The notes beneath the pieces are model-generated. The model saw nothing but the letters and a program-made list of their open reading frames with translations. It was not told the origin of the DNA and ran no database searches. Positions 7,194-8,150 of a stretch of 8,150 nt of DNA are shown here, piece after piece. Each line of letters begins with the position of its first letter. Position 1 is the stretch's first letter. The position numbers and the translations under genes were made by a program. The stretch comes from Micavibrio aeruginosavorus (lineage in GTDB: Bacteria > Pseudomonadota > Alphaproteobacteria > Micavibrionales > Micavibrionaceae), in contig QFOT01000101.1 in the NCBI GenBank assembly GCA_003241285.1, positions 1 through 8,150 of the forward strand, written 5' to 3'.

Positions 7194-7481
7194 TTGTCTT
7201 ATTACATTTATATTCTGACCAACAATTTTAAAAATGTTTTATATATTGGATTTACCAATAACTTAGCTCGCCGTTTATATGAGCATGAGACGGGAGAAAT
7301 CCGTGGATTTACTGAAAAATATAAGACGAAGAAATTAGTATATTATGAGAGCTATGATAATTCTGATTTAGCCATTGCAAGAGAAAAAGAAATTAAGGGG
7401 TGGCGTAGAGAAAAGAAAAACACCTTGATTGAAAAACTCAATCCCCGTTGGAATGATTTAAAATCTCATCTCAATAATTAA
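7194..7481 (+). CDS. Small GIY-YIG nuclease-like protein (UPF0213/UvrC-N type)
   Basis: A 95-residue single-domain GIY-YIG protein. From the TTG at 7194 it begins MSYYIYILTNN, the usual beginning of this family. Motifs are YIYIL (4-8) as the GIY element, LYIGFTNNLARRLYEH (16-31) with YIG at 17-19 and R27, and AIAREKEIKGWRREKK (60-75) with E64 as the likely metal-binding glutamate. It ends with the family's NPRWNDL. These fit DNA cleavage by a single catalytic domain. No separate DNA-binding domain is present, so it may rely on a partner or on the structured repeat arms. A GTG at 7179 would add five residues (MRNLI) encoded by the repeat arm. I prefer TTG because family members start with SYY-like residues, but no clear Shine-Dalgarno site distinguishes them. 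It is AT-rich compared with the flanking genes, consistent with transfer. Confidence 0.85.
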   Translation: MSYYIYILTNNFKNVLYIGFTNNLARRLYEHETGEIRGFTEKYKTKKLVYYESYDNSDLAIAREKEIKGWRREKKNTLIEKLNPRWNDLKSHLNN

Positions 7482-7489
7482 GATGAGAT
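7463..7489 (-). terminator. Possible terminator for the SIMPL gene
   Basis: ATCTCATCT (7463-7471) and AGATGAGAT (7481-7489) form a perfect 9-bp stem with a 9-base loop that spans the nuclease stop codon. On the minus strand the stem is followed by TTTTAAAT, which gives a short U-tract. This makes a weak Rho-independent terminator for the SIMPL gene. On the plus strand no T-run follows, so it should not terminate the nuclease transcript. Confidence 0.4.
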
Positions 7490-7511
7490 CCCTCACTTCG
7501 TTCGGGATGAC
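7483..7511 (-). repeat. Right 29-bp inverted arm of the GIY-YIG cassette
   Basis: Read on the minus strand, it begins GTCATCCCGAACG and ends GGATCTCAT. It differs from the left arm by three transitions. Two of them change one base pair of the internal stem together: T-A in the left arm is C-G here, so ATCCC (7488-7492) still pairs with GGGAT (7504-7508). The first ten bases, GTCATCCCGA, are also the first ten bases of the two-hairpin repeat near the left edge of the window. Confidence 0.85.
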
Positions 7512-7522
7512 AATATATAATA

Positions 7523-8150
7523 CTAAGGCTTTAAGACCACTCTTGCTGTTACGGATAGACTGACCGTCTGCTCTCCGGCCTGGGCAACAGGCGCGGCCAT
7601 GCCAGCAGCATCGGACGCCATTTCCATCCGCGCGGTCTTATACATCACCGGCATCGGCTGGATCGGCCCTGCGCCATCGACATTGACTTCGACAATATCG
7701 TAGCTGCCTTTACCAAGCGCTTTCGCGGCAAGATCGGCCTTGTTCTGGATTTTTTTCAAAGCTGCTGTCATCAGATTGTCACGGTAAGCTTCAGACTGTT
7801 CCGGTGACAAAGTATAATTCAAGCCATTCATGGCAAAACCCATTTCCTGTATTTTGCCGGTTAATTCAAGCAGTTTTGCCTGATCCTTGCTTTGCAGGTC
7901 GATGGTTTGAGAGCCTTTCCATTGGTAATTGCGGATATTGGTTTTAGGCTGCGGATTAGGGTCGTAGGAATAAAGATTATACTGACCCGTTGAGGTTTTA
8001 ACTTCTTTCACCTCTTTTGTTGCAGCCAGAGCTTTTTGCATGGCCTTGTTTATTTCGTCCTGCACTTTTTTCGGGTCTTTGCCGTCAACTTCGATGCGCA
8101 AGGAAGCTTGCAGTAGATCCTGCTTTAGATCGACCTGCTCTGTGGCCGAT
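7523..8150 (-). CDS. SIMPL/DUF541 domain protein, 5' end outside the window
   Basis: The frame stays open to the right edge, so the gene is partial. Visible residues start SATEQVDLKQDLLQASLRIE, matching the N-terminal strand of SIMPL (DUF541) domains, and continue through GKDPKKVQDEINKAM to the C-terminal QTVSLSVTARVVLKP. Beginning at the TTG at 8101 would cut through this conserved strand, so that is not the true start. Family members, such as E. coli YggE, are usually periplasmic or secreted, often with a signal peptide, and have been linked to oxidative stress tolerance. A signal peptide would be outside the window. The segment ASDAAGMAAPVAQAGE near the C-terminus is an Ala-rich insert also common in the family. 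It converges on the glycosyltransferase and the nuclease cassette. The exact function is unknown. Confidence 0.82.
   Translation of the reverse strand, partial: SATEQVDLKQDLLQASLRIEVDGKDPKKVQDEINKAMQKALAATKEVKEVKTSTGQYNLYSYDPNPQPKTNIRNYQWKGSQTIDLQSKDQAKLLELTGKIQEMGFAMNGLNYTLSPEQSEAYRDNLMTAALKKIQNKADLAAKALGKGSYDIVEVNVDGAGPIQPMPVMYKTARMEMASDAAGMAAPVAQAGEQTVSLSVTARVVLKP

Larger units (their letters stand above)
7164..7511 (+). mobile_element. Candidate minimal mobile cassette: GIY-YIG gene between inverted repeats
   Basis: The 29-bp inverted arms at 7164-7192 and 7483-7511 enclose one small open reading frame and almost nothing else. The left arm ends two bases before the TTG start, and the right arm begins one base after the stop. 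The interior is visibly AT-richer than its neighbours: my hand count gives about 31% GC for 7201-7440 against about 50% in a sampled stretch of the glycosyltransferase. The sequence AATATA occurs at 7156-7161 and at 7512-7517, a possible 6-bp target duplication, although two extra bases (GC) lie between the left copy and the arm. No transposase is present, so if the unit moves, the GIY-YIG nuclease or a host factor must act. Mobility is inferred, not shown by a second copy here. Confidence 0.6.

Noticed and set aside
7156..7517. AATATA direct repeats as proof of a target site duplication
   Set aside because: Six AT-only bases in an AT-rich junction, with two unmatched bases beside the left arm, can arise by chance. 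Kept only as a supporting hint.
7523..8101. A complete SIMPL gene starting at the TTG at 8101
   Set aside because: The frame stays open to the window edge, and the upstream residues fit the conserved N-terminal strand of the domain. The gene is partial and the TTG is an internal leucine codon.
1..8150. CRISPR array, tRNA or rRNA genes
   Set aside because: I saw no regularly spaced direct repeats and no cloverleaf or ribosomal RNA signatures. The window is almost fully coding.

Overview
The window looks like chromosomal DNA of an alphaproteobacterium with a mid-range GC content. The evidence is an NtrY/NtrX two-component pair of alphaproteobacterial type (NtrX without the GAFTGA loop), a fused IspD-IspF enzyme, and short dispersed palindromic repeats of a kind I associate with Micavibrio-like or Rhodospirillales-like genomes. 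The lineage assignment is an inference.

Layout from left to right. Positions 1-58 hold the first codons of a minus-strand gene that runs off the left edge, with a strong Shine-Dalgarno site. Positions 59-295 are non-coding: a two-hairpin dispersed repeat (123-206), a 9-bp inverted repeat (237-270) and a plausible minus-strand sigma70-type promoter (257-285). Then comes the minus-strand pair ntrY (1709-4027) and ntrX (296-1705), 3 bp apart. A 71-bp divergent intergenic region separates ntrY from a tight plus-strand operon: ispDF, pgpA, a CinA/PncC-type amidohydrolase and a GT8-like glycosyltransferase. The last two junctions overlap, by 20 bp and by 4 bp. At the right edge a SIMPL/DUF541 protein is encoded on the minus strand, with its N-terminus outside the window.

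The most interesting object lies between the glycosyltransferase and the SIMPL gene. It is a compact cassette of about 348 bp (7164-7511): one small AT-rich GIY-YIG nuclease gene almost exactly filling the space between two 29-bp inverted copies of a palindromic repeat. The arms match at 26 of 29 positions. Two of the three differences are compensatory changes in one base pair of the arm's own hairpin. The left arm supplies the last codons and stop of the glycosyltransferase. A 6-bp direct repeat flanks the cassette, and removing the cassette with one copy would put a TAA stop in frame at once, leaving two convergent genes almost touching. This suggests a minimal mobile or repeat-spreading element in which a GIY-YIG nuclease is paired with a dispersed repeat, analogous to REP elements and their RAYT transposases. 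That reading is an inference from one copy.

Functionally, the divergent operons combine envelope-linked signalling (NtrYX) with isoprenoid precursor synthesis (IspDF), phosphatidylglycerol synthesis (PgpA), nucleotide salvage (PncC-like) and a probable glycosyl transfer step.
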